Assembly (NCBI RefSeq): GCF_018687715.1
Contig: NC_056755.1
Location: forward strand, 14,834,001-14,898,000
DNA: 64,000 nt
From: Carya illinoinensis
Taxonomy: Eukaryota > Streptophyta > Magnoliopsida > Fagales > Juglandaceae
Direction of reading: 5' to 3'
This document shows positions 34,522 through 46,853 of the stretch, piece after piece. Positions within the stretch are counted from its first letter, which is position 1, and every line of letters begins with the position of its first letter. Made by a program: the position numbers and the translations under genes. Under the pieces are notes generated by a model, which had not been told where the DNA came from, did no database searches, and saw only the letters and a list, made by a program, of their open reading frames with translations.

Positions 34522-37500
34522 ATGAAAATTTTCAATTGGAATCCCCATGGGGAATTCGTACGCTTCGTGACCTGCTTATGAAGAAAGCTCCCGATGTGTT
34601 TTTCTTGCAAAAAACTTGTTTAAACGCTCGTCCATGGGTTTTCTGTAAGTATAAGCTTGGTTTTACAAATTGCTTTGTTGTTGATTCAGTTGGTCGTGGT
34701 GGAGGTTTGGCACTGTTTTGGAAGGATGATTGTGATTTGATTATGCTTAATTATTCTATGAATCATATCCATGCTTCTATTAATGATTCTAGTTTTGAAG
34801 GAGGGGAGGGATTAATTATGGGTGTATATGGTCATCCGCAAATTGATAGGAGGGATGAGGTTTGGTCTCTTATTAAATCTTTAAGTGTGGGTGTGAATTT
34901 CCCTTGGTTGGTTTTTGAGGATTTCAATGAAATCCTCAATCAATTAGAAAAATACGGGGGTAATTACAGAAGTGAGAGACAAATGGCAAATTTTAGAGTT
35001 GTGTTAGATAAAGGGGATTTCAGGACTTAGGCTATTTTAGGGTGCCTTTCACCTGGTGTAATAGGAGGGACAGAGGGGGTCAAGGTGTAATAAGTGAAGA
35101 TTGGATCATTTTCTTAGTAACTCCTATTGGTGTGCGACTTTTCTCTTTCTTCATGTTCAGCATGGAGTGGTGGCATATTCTGATCACATTCCGCTATGGA
35201 TTGATACAAATGGTGGGCTAATTAGAAGGAGAGGAAATCAACCTTTTAGATTTGAAACTATGTGGGTAGGGGAAATGGAGTGCTCAAGTATTGTTGAGAG
35301 GATTTGGAATGGGGGCAAGGGAGAAGTTCTTTTGAGTTAGCTTATGAAGAGAATCTCTACTTGTGAAACTAAGTTGACGAGGTGGAATAAAAGAAGCTTT
35401 GGAAATGTTCAAAAAGAATTGGCTTTGGCTAAAGGGAAGTTAAATGAAATTCAAGAATTGGATCCTTCTTATCAACATAGTTCTATCAATAAGAATGCTC
35501 GTGAGAAAGTACATAAGTGGCTGCAAATGGATAAAATTATGTGGAAACAACGGTCAAGGGTGTTATGGCTGAAGGAAGGAGATGGGAACTCGCGGTTTTT
35601 TCATCACAAAGCGAATGCTAGAAGGAAGAAAAACCGTCCTTTTCAGTTACAAGATGAGTATGGAAATTGGAGGAGAGGGGATCAAATGGATGATTTGATA
35701 GTGGGGTTTTTTTTTCAGAATTTATTCACTACTAAAACTCACATGGAAATTCCTAACATTCTATCAGAAGTGGAAGTGAAGGTCTCTCATCAAATGAATA
35801 AAGCCTTATTATCTCCTTATGTGGCAACGGAAGTTGAAGAAGCTGTTAAGCAAATGAACCCCTCCATGGCTCATGGTCCCGATGGTATGTCTCCTGTCTT
35901 TTTCCAAAAATATTGAGGATTGATTGGGAATTCAGTTACTGCCTCAGTGTTGAATGCCTTGAATCAAGGGGATTTTCCTAGGGATCTAGATCATACTTTT
36001 TTAACATTAATCCCGAAGAAAAATAATCCTTTAAGAGTGGCCGGCCTATGTAACGTTCTTTATAAGATTTTGTCTAAAATCATTATGAATAAGCTTAAAA
36101 CAATTCTACCTATTGTTATATCTGAAACTCAGTGTGCTTTTGTACTCAGGAGATAAATAACGGATAATGTTGTAGTTGCTTATGAAATATTATATTATCT
36201 TAGAAATAGAAGGGTAGGCCGGAAGGGTTATATGTCTCTCAAACTAGATATAAGTAAAATTTATGATAGAGTCGAGTGGGAATTTTTAATAGAGATGATG
36301 AGTGCTCTTGGCTCTGCTCAAAACTGGATTGATCTTATTATGAAGTGTGTTTCTACAGTGTCCTTTTCAATTCTTGTCAATGGCAGTCCTAAAGGCCCAA
36401 TTTGTCCCACAAGAGGTCTAAGGCAAGGGGGATCCTCTATCCCCTTACCTGTTCCTCCTATGTATTGAAGGCTTAATTAGTTTATTGAAAACAAATGCTG
36501 GTTTGGGGATGGTTGAAGGGGTTAGAATCTGTAGAGGTGCTCCACGGGTGAATCACCTGTTATTTACTGATGATAGTGTCATTTTTTGTCAAGCTGAGGT
36601 CTCTACTAATGAAAAAAATCTTATCTCTTTTAGACACTTACGAGAAAGTTTCAGGTCAGTGTATTAATAAACAGAAAACTTATATGGTTTTTAGTAGAAA
36701 TGTTAATGAAGATGTGAAAGCGAATATTATGTTAATGTGGGGTGGTAGCAATGCTGAGTAGTTTGAGAAGTATTTGGGACTGTTGCCCATGGTTGGAAGA
36801 TCAACACAGAAAGCTTTTGTTGGGATAAAACATAGGTTGTGGCAAAAAACTTAAATGTGGAAAGGAAATATGTTATTTCAAGGGGGAAAGGAAGTTCTTC
36901 TAAAAGATGTAACTATGTCAATCCCTACGTATGCTATGAGTTGTTTTTTGCTTCCCAAAGTTTTATGTCACGAAATGGAAATGATGATGGCTCGATTTTG
37001 GTGAGGGAATCAATCTTAGGGGCAGAAAATTCACTGGGTTGGGTGAGAGAAGTTGAGTGAGTCAAGATTTCGAGGTGGTTTGGACTTCACAAATTTGTAT
37101 GATTAATATGGCCCTCCTAGCAAAACAGGGCTGGCGGTTACTTACTAATGTAGACTCTCTTCTCTAAAAAGTTTCTCAAAGTGTTCTTTGTTTGACTCTA
37201 AAATTGGTTTTAATTCCTCGTATGTTTGGAAGGGTATTCATAGTCCTCTTGCTTTGCTAAAATCTGGTTGCTTGTGGAGAGTGGGAAATGGGGCTCAAAT
37301 AAGGGTTTTTCAAGATTCTTGGATTCCTGAAATCCAGCAAGAAGATTTTCATGGTGTCAATCATTGTCCTAGCCAAGAACATCTAAGAGTTAAAGGATTT
37401 ATTAGACCAGGATACAGGTTGGTGGAATGTTGAATTAGTAAGAGCTCTTTTCAATCCAAGGGTTGTGTCTCAGATTTTGAAACTTAATGTGTCTTCAACT

Positions 37501-38523
37501 CATGATGATTCCTGGTATTGGGTTGTTGAAAGAGTGAGTACTATTTTGTTCGAAGTGGCTGATTCAGCTTGCAACTTATCAAAGAAAAGGAGAAGGGCCT
37601 CGAGTCCAACAGTATGCTCCCTTTTGGAAATGTCTATGGCAGTTGAAAATTTATTTGAAGATGAAGGTATTTGTTTGGAGAGCTTGTCAGGAAATACTAC
37701 CTACTTACCAAAATTTAATGAGGAAGAAAATTTTTGGGGAGGATGTGTGCGTGTTCTGTAATAACTGTAGAGAGCATGTTGCACATGCATTTTTTATTGT
37801 TCAAATGTCTATACTTTATGTATCTAGGTTCTGCCATTGATGGGGGAGATTGGATCTGGGAGGTCTTTTTGGGAGTTAGCTCTAACAGTAAAATTAAAGG
37901 GTAATGAGGAAGATTTCATGACTTTTATTGCAATTACTTGGGGGGTTGTTGTATAGAAGAAATAAATTTATTTATGACAATGTTGTTCTTCAGGTTTCTT
38001 CTGTGATTACTACAACTTTGTCTATGCAGTCTGAGTTTAAGAAAGTGCAGGTTTTTTATTGTTATAGCCGAGAAGCTTCAAGAGTGCTAAGTTGGAACTC
38101 ACATCTTGAGGGTGTTTTGAAAATGAATGTGGATGGTGCTACTTTTGGAGATATTGAAAGGCAGGCACTCGAGTGGTTTTGAGAGACCATGAAGGTAAAT
38201 TTGTAGCTGCTTGCAGTAAGCTGGAGAATGCAGTTTCTACATCAGAGTTTATTAAAGCTACAGCTGTATTAAAAGGCTTACAGCTTTGTTCACAATGGGG
38301 AATATCCAAGCTAATGGTGGAAACTGACTGCCTTCTTTTAGTGAAAGCTTTGAACTATCTTTCTGATTTTTTAACTGATTTTGCCTATGCTCTTGATGAA
38401 ATTAGAAGATTGATTCATAACTTTCAGGAGGTGTCATTCGTGCATGTTAATAGGCAGGGCAATAAGGTTGCTCATATTTTAGCAAAATATGCTTGGCATG
38501 TTGAAGATATTGTTATGTGGTGA
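34522..38523 (+). pseudogene. LINE ORF2: endonuclease, reverse transcriptase, zf-RVT, RNase H; broken
   Basis: It starts MKIFNWN at 34522 and shifts frame within a few codons. The endonuclease has KAPDVFFLQKTCL, VGRGGGLALFW, LVFEDFNEIL and SDHIPLW. RT begins AVKQMNPSMAHGPDGMSPVF and has the first catalytic Asp in LKLDISKIYDRVEW (36232 region). A frameshift follows in the G-run near 36430. The second catalytic site is LLFTDDSVIF, where Ala of the usual FADD is Thr. The zf-RVT part includes CLWRVGNGAQIRVFQDSWIP and VFCNNCREHVAHAFF. RNase H (38090-38523) has NVDGATF, then a frameshift, VLRDHEGKFV, VETDCLLLV and VHVNRQGNKVAHILAK. At least six lesions rule out activity. Confidence 0.88.
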
Positions 38524-38618
38524 AATGTTTGTCCTTCTTTTGTTTCTCAAGAAGTTTGGCTTGATAGACAATTTCTTGCAAAGACTTGATTTAATTAATG
38601 AGATTTGTTTATAAAAAA

Positions 38619-38633
38619 AATAATGATTATTTA
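38619..38633 (+). repeat. Right target-site duplication of the LINE
   Basis: AATAATGATTATTTA, identical to 33019-33033, directly after the A-rich tail. Confidence 0.9.
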
Positions 38634-41363
38634 TGACAAAAATAGATTAGTCTTAATAAGAAATAATCATTTTCGTAGAAACTATACCAATAAACAATTT
38701 TCTTGAAGCGACTAATTAAAAAAGAAAATTCTTATTATCATCCTCACACTTCACACACCACACTTATTTTAATTTTTTTCATTTTTTCTATAATAAATAT
38801 GAAGTGTGTAGATGATAAATAGAATAATTCAATTAGTTTAATAAGAATAAAATGAAATAAAAAATAATATTTTAATATAAAATATGTGGAGTAGGATGAT
38901 GTATAACATTCCTCAATTAAAAATATCTTAAACGTTTTCGTTTATACTATCGACTATATGCAATTCTCATCTTACAGCTAGCATATATGTTTAAAAAGCA
39001 GCCATGCATTATTGATTGACTAACGAGTAATATACTTTTTTTTTTTAAATGAAAAATATACTCGTGAGTGAAATGCAAATTCTTTCAAAGAGATTTATAT
39101 TTACAGTATACTAATGTTATACTTCACACGTATCTTAATTTTATTCTATTAGATAAAATGTGACATATTTATTATTATTTAATAATTTTTTATTTTTTTC
39201 TAAAAATAAATATAAAAATTGATGAGTAATGCTACCTCATTACAGTGGAACGAAAATGTGATGTTAATTTGTTGTATATAATTTTCATTACATCCAAAGT
39301 GGTCTCGTGAAACTTACAAATTATTATTTTTAATAAATTATTATTATTTTAAGATCTCTACATCACATATTATTTGTGTGATATAATTTAATTTAAAAGG
39401 TTAATTTTAAATTTAAATATTATAAATTAATTTGTATATAACTTTTCTATTTTGAACTCTATGCAAAATACATCTTATATTTTATTAAAATGACAAGATT
39501 TAATTTATTTAAATAATTTATAATAAAACGAAAGTAATGATTTACGAGTGAACTTCAAAATAGAAATTTTCAAATTTTATAATTTAAATAATATGAATAA
39601 TATATTCTGGAAAATACTTTGGCCGCCACCACCCTTGGCCTTATTTTTTTTCTTTTTCTTAATCATTAAGATTTTTTTTAATATTATTATAAATTTTTAA
39701 TATTTTTTAAAATATTTAAAAGTATTAAAAAATGATTAGAAAAAAAATTAAAAAAAAATTATTTTGCCTAACGGTGACTCTATTGGGAGCCACCAGCGGT
39801 GCCTGTAGACCGTTGATATATTCTACTAACGAATTTGAGAATATGTCTTTATAATTAAAACGGGTACAAAAAAAAAAAAAAAGAGTTATTATTTTTAAAA
39901 TGAGCAATATTATGTATAGTATTTATTTAGAGACTGTAATGTGAGTATAAATAATTTTATTTTAAAATTTTTTAAAATTATTAAAATATTTATTTTAAAA
40001 TAAAATTTTTTCTTTTTTAATAAGAATTCTGTACATATCTTCTTTAAGTAGAAATTATAATTCTCTTCCAGAATTGTCTCATCCATGGCTTGTTCTCAAA
40101 ATCGGGATCTCAACAGTGTCAGATAAGATTTTTTTATTTATTTTTTGGTGTTTAGTGATTAAAAATTAATTTTTAATAATATTATAAATTTTTTATTTTT
40201 TAAAACATGTTAAAAATGATTAAATATATATATCTTAAAAAAATAAAATAAATTTAAATATATATATATTGCGTGATAACTTCTCTTGAAAGAATCTCTC
40301 GTAGCCGTAGAATCACTCCTCAAAATAATAATCGTTTTCTGACAAGAATTGTCATATCCGAAAGGGCACACGAACATCACGTACGGACCCATCGAAAATA
40401 AACTCACATGAGAGCGTTTGGCTGTTTTTCCTGGAGCCGTGCTACACGAGAATCTTTGAAGAGTTAACCGGTTTAATTCGATAGTTGAGATGAAAGATTT
40501 TAAATAATAATAAATAAATTATTATAATATAATATTTAATATTAATTTTATATTAAATTTTAAAAAATAAATTATTTATTATATTTTATATAAAAATTCA
40601 AAAATTTATAATGATAAAATGAAATTATTTAATTTTTATAATCAACTTAGACTTAAAAAGTCTTATTTACGTTTTTCGATTGTTTTAGTTTATTTTTCAT
40701 ATTTTAAAATAAATTAATTTCATAATATTATTTAAAAATATTTTTTTAATTATTAAATAAGAAAAATCGAGACCCAATCGGAATCATATCTTGATAGGCC
40801 AAGCATTTTTGTTCGTTTCCGCCCTTCCTATATACAGGTCTGAATCGTCTGATGCAGTACATCACGTCGAGCCCACTGATAAAGCATTCATGCATTGCAC
40901 ATAGGGTAGGCCCGTTTCCCCAAACAATTAGTCCACAGGCAACCGGCTTGCGCGTCCTTTGGGTCTCTGTGGTTGACGTGACTGTTTAAATAAATAAAAA
41001 CAAAATAAAATTTATGTAAACAGGAAAAATGAAATGCGCATGGTAAATGAAATGTCAAAGTGAAATGAGAAAATGAAATGCTGTCTGGAAATAAAATGTG
41101 AAAATAAACACAGTCAAGATATAGTAAAAATGTGAAAATAAAATGCAAATAAGGACAGAGAGGTCGTGTATTGTGTTATCAACTATTTTTTTTTTTTTCA
41201 TTTTTTTCTTGCAAAAACACATACAATTTTTGAAGGTTTTGCTCTTGCACGAAAAATTCAGATCCATCCGCATTTCAGTGACTCTTGCTCTGGGTTTTAC
41301 TCTCTCTCTCTCCGCATTTCATTTGTCTTCTCTTGTTTTTGCAAATTACAAATTAATGTCGGA
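38634..41363. other. AT-rich spacer without a gene
   Basis: Mostly A and T homopolymer-rich DNA. A MITE-like piece rich in AATAATAAATAAATTATTAT lies at about 40440-40660. Short ORFs here fall in low-complexity sequence and lack domains. Confidence 0.6.
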
Positions 41364-42115
41364 TGTGACACCTCCAATTCTACTTGAAATTTGATAAAGT
41401 TTGAAGTATTGGAATATACAATACTTATCCTCTATTAATGAAATTTTAGATGTAATATACGTAGCATGCTTCTAACTATATATGGTAAACACAATGGATA
41501 ATTTTTTTTAATGGCATACATTGTATTAGAATGCTAATCTCAAAACATCTTTACATTCTAGTCATATTCACATAACCAAAAGTTACATCATAAGTCCAAC
41601 CAATCTATAAATAAAATAAATATAGTACTCCGACCATAGTTACAAACAAATAGAAATATAATCTAAGGTTCACAGGTCCTTGCACCAGCTGTGAATGCGT
41701 CGTAAAGGTTTTACTCGAAGGTAATTCCACAACTTGAGGTTTCAGCACAACCGGCATTGGGTGCCTTTCACTTCGGTCTAGAATCCTTTTGGATCCATTT
41801 GAAATCTAATTGACGGTTCTTTGTCAACTCAAGGGACTCCACTATATTTTAATCACTACATAGTGGACAATGAGAGTTCCATTAGGATAATCTTTCATCC
41901 TTTTGGGGTCATGATAAATTTTAACAGTTCATGCATGTCTTAGAAAAATTTTCGTGACAAACTTGTATGCTATGACATGGTAATCGTGACATGTGGCAAA
42001 TATTCATAATTGATATTTATAATGACGTAGTATGGCATAAACATTTCAAATAAATAGCCATAAATCATAACATGAATTTATTACATGAATCTTACCATCT
42101 CACGTACATAAATAT

Positions 42116-42323
42116 TAGGGGTGAAAATGGAAGTATTCGGCGCAATTTTTGGAAAAAACCGATGCCGTTGAAGAGAGAGGAGCCACTGACCATAACTGGT
42201 CGATGCGGATGAGGAAAATCAGTTGTATTGACTCTGACAATTCTTTGTCGGTTCTTGGCCGGTTTTCGATTATCCTAGTGGATTAGCTCACTTGAGAGAG
42301 TAGAGAGAGAGTGTTGCAGATAT

Positions 42324-42368
<45 letters not shown>

Positions 42369-42730
42369 GGTGCAACGGATGCGATGAATGGAGCAAGAAG
42401 AAGCTAGAGGTTGAAAATGGTCTTATCTTGAAACAACGTCGTTTGGTTTAAAACCAAACCATGTCATTTCAATTATCTATTGTATATTATACATAAAAAA
42501 TGAAGTCAATCCATCGTTTTGAGTCTGTATATTAAAAAAAAAAGGTTTTATTGGTTCGTTTAGTTTAGCAGTTTAAACCAGGGTTAAACCGCTGCCGAAC
42601 CTACATTGATCGATTTTGAATAAATTTCATTGTGCGCTGACCGGTTTACCACCAGTTCCAACTAGTTCCTGGCGCGACTGGTCAGTTCGCGTTGGTGGTG
42701 ACCGGTTTTTTAGTTTTCTATACACCCCTA
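42116..42730. mobile_element. hAT-type MITE with perfect 8-bp target duplication
   Basis: The 615-bp element has ends TAGGGGTG and CACCCCTA and is flanked by ATAAATAT at 42108-42115 and 42731-42738. The 8-bp duplication and TAGGGGTG ends are those of hAT elements. It has no transposase and contains a GA microsatellite and several ACCGGTT words. Confidence 0.9.
42326..42366. repeat. GA microsatellite inside the hAT MITE
   Basis: A run of about 40 bp of GA. Confidence 0.95.
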
Positions 42731-43406
42731 ATAAATATATTACAAGTAAGTTAGAAACTAACTTACAAATATCCTTGCTAAATAAAAATGTGGAATGAGC
42801 TGAAACAAGAGATATTCTTTTTTTTTTTTTGGAACGAGAGATGTTCTAGAGTTAGTAATTCTCATTTAACCACATAGAAACAAAATTTTCCAATCTAAAA
42901 TTTTACTTTCAAAATTACTCCTTAACTATTAGGAATTTGCAAATGAGCCCTTAAACTTTTTAAAAATTACAAATAGGCTCTAAAATCTATCAAAATTTAC
43001 ATGCCTCATGTAAATTATGCTCTCAGTTTACCTATGGAGTTAGAATTAACAAAAACTCACATTCAATACAAAAATCTTACTTGACCAAATCTAACTAGCT
43101 TAAAAATTACTCATGCCTGGCTTTTTGGCCCATAATCACACCATCATGCCAAGATCCAAATTAACAAGCTTAACATCAATTTTCTAGTTCTAATAACATG
43201 CCAAGACACCAATTATGCATTTTCAAGACCATCAACTTAACATATCAAAACATTATGACAAAACACCAAGATTAGGTCAAATTGAACCTAATATTGATGT
43301 CTTCGGCCTTTCCCTTGAATTTTGGCACTAAAAGGATCACACAAGTCTTAACTTTTAACATACTAATCATTTAAACATAGTTAGTATTATGCATATCTAC
43401 ATAGCA

Positions 43407-43474
43407 AAAATCAATTTGTTCACTTAATGAAAATTGACTTAAAATCAATTTGTTCACTTAATGAAAATTGACTT
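43407..43474. repeat. Exact tandem duplication, 2 x 34 bp
   Basis: The unit AAAATCAATTTGTTCACTTA, completed by ATGAAAATTGACTT, occurs twice back to back with no difference. This indicates a recent slippage or repair event. Confidence 0.95.
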
Positions 43475-44298
43475 GCACGTTCACCTTAGGACCCAAACAT
43501 AAACATGCTTGGCTATGTACAAAATGGTTAAATCCCTAAGTTGCGTTGAAAGAACACATCCATAAATTTCATATTCATGTCCTAACTTGATCTAATCACC
43601 ATTTTCAACATATCAAAGCAAATCACAACATCAAAGAAACCAACAAGTCAAGACCCACCAAACTTTGTATAAAAACATACCTCTTTGCATGTTCATAAAA
43701 ACTCCAACTAAAATCTTAGTTTTAAAGCTTTAAGAATCCAACTCAAATCATGAACTAAAAATTGTGCAAGATTTGATGAAATCAAACCATGGATTCAAGT
43801 TTCTAAAGTTAAAAGGACAAACTTAGTCCAACAATTCCTTTCTTGATTGATTCAGTTTCTAACACATTACAGGAACAAGCAAGTCTTTTTATTAAATCCT
43901 CATATGCCATAAATCCAACAAAACATTTTTGTTGATATCAAAACACTACACCATAGAACCAAAATATTTAGGACTACACAACATATCATCACAAACTTCC
44001 AAAGCAGACCAAACATACTCAAACTGAGTTCCTCATCACGAAAACATCATCATCCAACCTAGCTTCAAACCTTGAATAAAAATATCCATCATACTTTAAG
44101 AAACTGAAGAGTCAAAAAGCATAATAAAAATAAAAGGGGTTGAAGGTAGGAATACAAAACTTACAAGCTTGAAGATCTAAAAGAACTAACGACCAAGGTT
44201 TTTTCTCCAAATCTCACTCTAAGATCAATCAGTTGGAATGGAATGGTGCTTATTGAGTAATAGTTTTGAGTGAAGTGAGTTGAGTGTTTGAATTGCTT

Positions 44299-45235
44299 AA
44301 ATGCCCCAAAAGAAGTTCGATAGAAATAATTTCTTTAGACATTAGAAACGTAACAAAATACTAGGAGGATTTCATGAATTGAGTGATCAATTAGGTTTTA
44401 GTCATAATCAAATTACAATTCGCTACATGGACATGTTGTTTTTTTTTTTTTTTTATTTGAGGTACTTGGGAGCATGATTTGACGAAAAAAATTACACTAT
44501 TAGATTCGTATGCATTTTTAAAATTTTATAGTACAATATAAATTTTTGAGTTTTTCGAGTGAAAAATAGGCCAACCAAAGAGCTCCATATGGGACCTAGT
44601 CCAAACAGCCAGCAAATCACCATGTAGGACATCCAAATCAACCTAAGATCACTAGGAAATATTTTTGAGCACATGGAACCATCATAACCCTCCATTTGGA
44701 GCCGACTTTACACTTGTCAACAGGACTACAAATGTGTAAGGTAGATGAAGTAAAAACCAAGCAAATCAACATGCATTCTTATACATTTCATTATTCCACG
44801 TACTCAAGTACATCAATAGCTAGCCAACAAAGATAGTTCAAACTCTAATAAAATCCCAAAAATTTGTGGTGCAACTAAAACCCCAAATGTTGAGGGTAAG
44901 TTAAACTTCCAAACCCTAAATGCTACTCAATTTTGGACTAGTGTTTCCCTCTTGATTTAAACCACTTCTACAAGCAACAATCCACTCAAGTACAATCTCT
45001 TACACTGTTATCCACTTCCTTACACCATAGTACACTCATTTGATCAAACCAATTGTAAGTAGACTTGAAACCCTAAGTGAAACCCTAACTATATCCTAAA
45101 TGAGCCAATGGGATGTGTTGTTTTTATTCAAGCCAAAACTCTTTTTTTCCTCAGCTTCTCACATAAGCTTATTCCTATTGAATGACAATCCATAGCTTGA
45201 CCTTGTACCCTTAGTTAGGCCCCAAATAGTGTACC
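44299..45235 (+). repeat. Left arm of a 0.9-kb imperfect inverted repeat
   Basis: Words such as CCCCAAAAGAAGTTCG (left edge), CCATTTGGAGC, ACTCATTTGATC and CCAAATAGTGTAC (right edge) recur in reverse order and complement in 45940-46853. The arms differ by many substitutions and small indels. Confidence 0.8.
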
Positions 45236-45939
45236 TTATAGAAGGTCAAAAACTCAAGCTTCTCACCTTAATTTTACCACTTGGCCAGCATGCATTCCCT
45301 CCCTCCCTCCAACTGATTTTTCCCCACTTGCATAAGCTATTTCTACATCATGTGTAATAAAATCTCACCTGCTCCAAGTCAGCCCCTATAGCCCATGTCG
45401 CTCCCTCTCATTCTCCCACACTTTACATCTTTTTCATCTCTTTCCTTGAGAGAAACTGAGAGAGTTCTTGGAGAGAAAAATTTTAGGTGCTATTTTCTTT
45501 GGATTTCCAAATTTATAAGTTCTTTTTCTAACTCAAATATCTTGTTTTGTATCAATCTTTGAGTCTTGGAGTATTGGAAGAGTTTTGGTTAATTTTTATT
45601 TAAATTTTAAAGGATGGATGATGAGATATGGTGACAAGGTCTTTGGTTTGGATTAATCTTGATAAACCTTGAGAGTTTGTATTGTTGTGTTGAGTTATCC
45701 TTCAAATCTTGGTTCTATGATGAATTGCTTTGATTTTTATACAAGTTCATGGTTTGATTCATGGCATATAAGGTTTTAATAAAATAGATTTGCATGATCC
45801 AATCCTCTAAGTGTTAGAACCGAAACCCTTAGACATGAGATTGTCTGGTTTAGTTTGTCATTTTAGCCTTAGTATGTTCTGATACCTCAATTTCCATTAA
45901 ATTCCAAATAAGTTTGGGGTGTCACACTTTCCAATCCTA

Positions 45940-46853
45940 AGTACACTATTTGGTTGACCAAGAGGTGCAATTTCATACAAGGCAGTGGTCATGCCATGGG
46001 GGTTTGCTTGTGTGAAGAGGCAAGGGAATGGGGCTTTCAGCTGGATAAAAATCTTCCAACCCAATTGGCATCATTTGGGGTTTAGTTAGGGTTTCATGTT
46101 CAAACCTAATTGTGTTAGTCAAATGAGTGTACCTTGGTGTAAAGGAGTGAATAAGAGTTCAAACGAAAGTACATGAGGTGATGGTTGCTTGTAGGATGAG
46201 TTTAAATCAAGAGAGAAGCTTGCATCATCAAAATCGAGTAGCTCACTTTAGGGTTTGGGGTTTGGGGGTTTTAGCTTCCATTCAAATATTTCAAATTTTA
46301 TTAGGGTTTTAAACCCTCTTTGGTGGCTGGTCATGGTTGTACTTTGGGGGTTGAAATATTGTGATGAGTGTAAGAAGGCATGTTGGTTGCTTGGTTTTCA
46401 CTCCATCCACTTTATACATTTGTATTTTGCTTAAGAAGTGTAAAGTGTGCTCCAAATGGAGGGTTGTGTTGGTGCCATGTGTCCAATGAGATTCTCTAGT
46501 AATCCTAGGTTGATTTAGACATCCTACATGGCAATGTGACGACTGTTTGGTATAAGTGCCATGTCATTCTCTCCAATCGGCCTATTTTGTAGTCGAAAAT
46601 CTTGAAGACTTTTATTGCACTATAGAATCCTAAAAATTTATAAGAGTTTAATACTACAATTCGTTTCACCTAATTATGATCCTAAGTTTCTCAAAAAAAT
46701 TAAAAATAAAAAGGCAATTTGTCTCCTTAGCGGATCATAATTCAATAGACTAAAATCTAGTTGATCCCTCAGTCTATGAAATTCTCTTAGGTTTTTATGG
46801 CATTCCTAAAATTTTTAAAAAAAAAATCCTATCGAAATTCTTTTGGGACATTA
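45940..46853 (-). repeat. Right arm of the 0.9-kb imperfect inverted repeat
   Basis: The reverse complement of 44299-45235 in outline, from GTACACTATTTGG to CGAAATTCTTTTGGGACATT. It starts just outside the GTGTCACA edge at 45926, so it may be an inverted fragment of the same LTR family. Confidence 0.8.

Larger units (their letters stand above)
33034..38618 (+). mobile_element. L1-type non-LTR retrotransposon (LINE) with RNase H, decayed but nearly full length
   Basis: The 5.6-kb element lies between perfect 15-bp target duplications and ends in TTTATAAAAAAAA, a short A tail. It has ORF1 with a DUF4283-like domain (33119-34339). ORF2 has apurinic endonuclease, reverse transcriptase, a zf-RVT region and an RNase H (34522-38523). 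The additional RNase H is typical of plant L1 lineages. Both ORFs contain several stops and frameshifts. Confidence 0.92.
41364..45926. repeat. Probable large Gypsy LTR (Del/Tekay style) with nested insertions
   Basis: The left edge TGTGACACCTCC and right edge GGGGTGTCACA are the inverted termini common in long Gypsy LTRs of this lineage. Subtracting the hAT MITE it is about 3.9 kb, and the GAGAGAAACTGAGAG stretch near 45450 resembles the transcribed part of such LTRs. No coding sequence is present. Matching 5-bp target duplications were not found, so it may be a fragment pair rather than one solo LTR. Confidence 0.4.
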
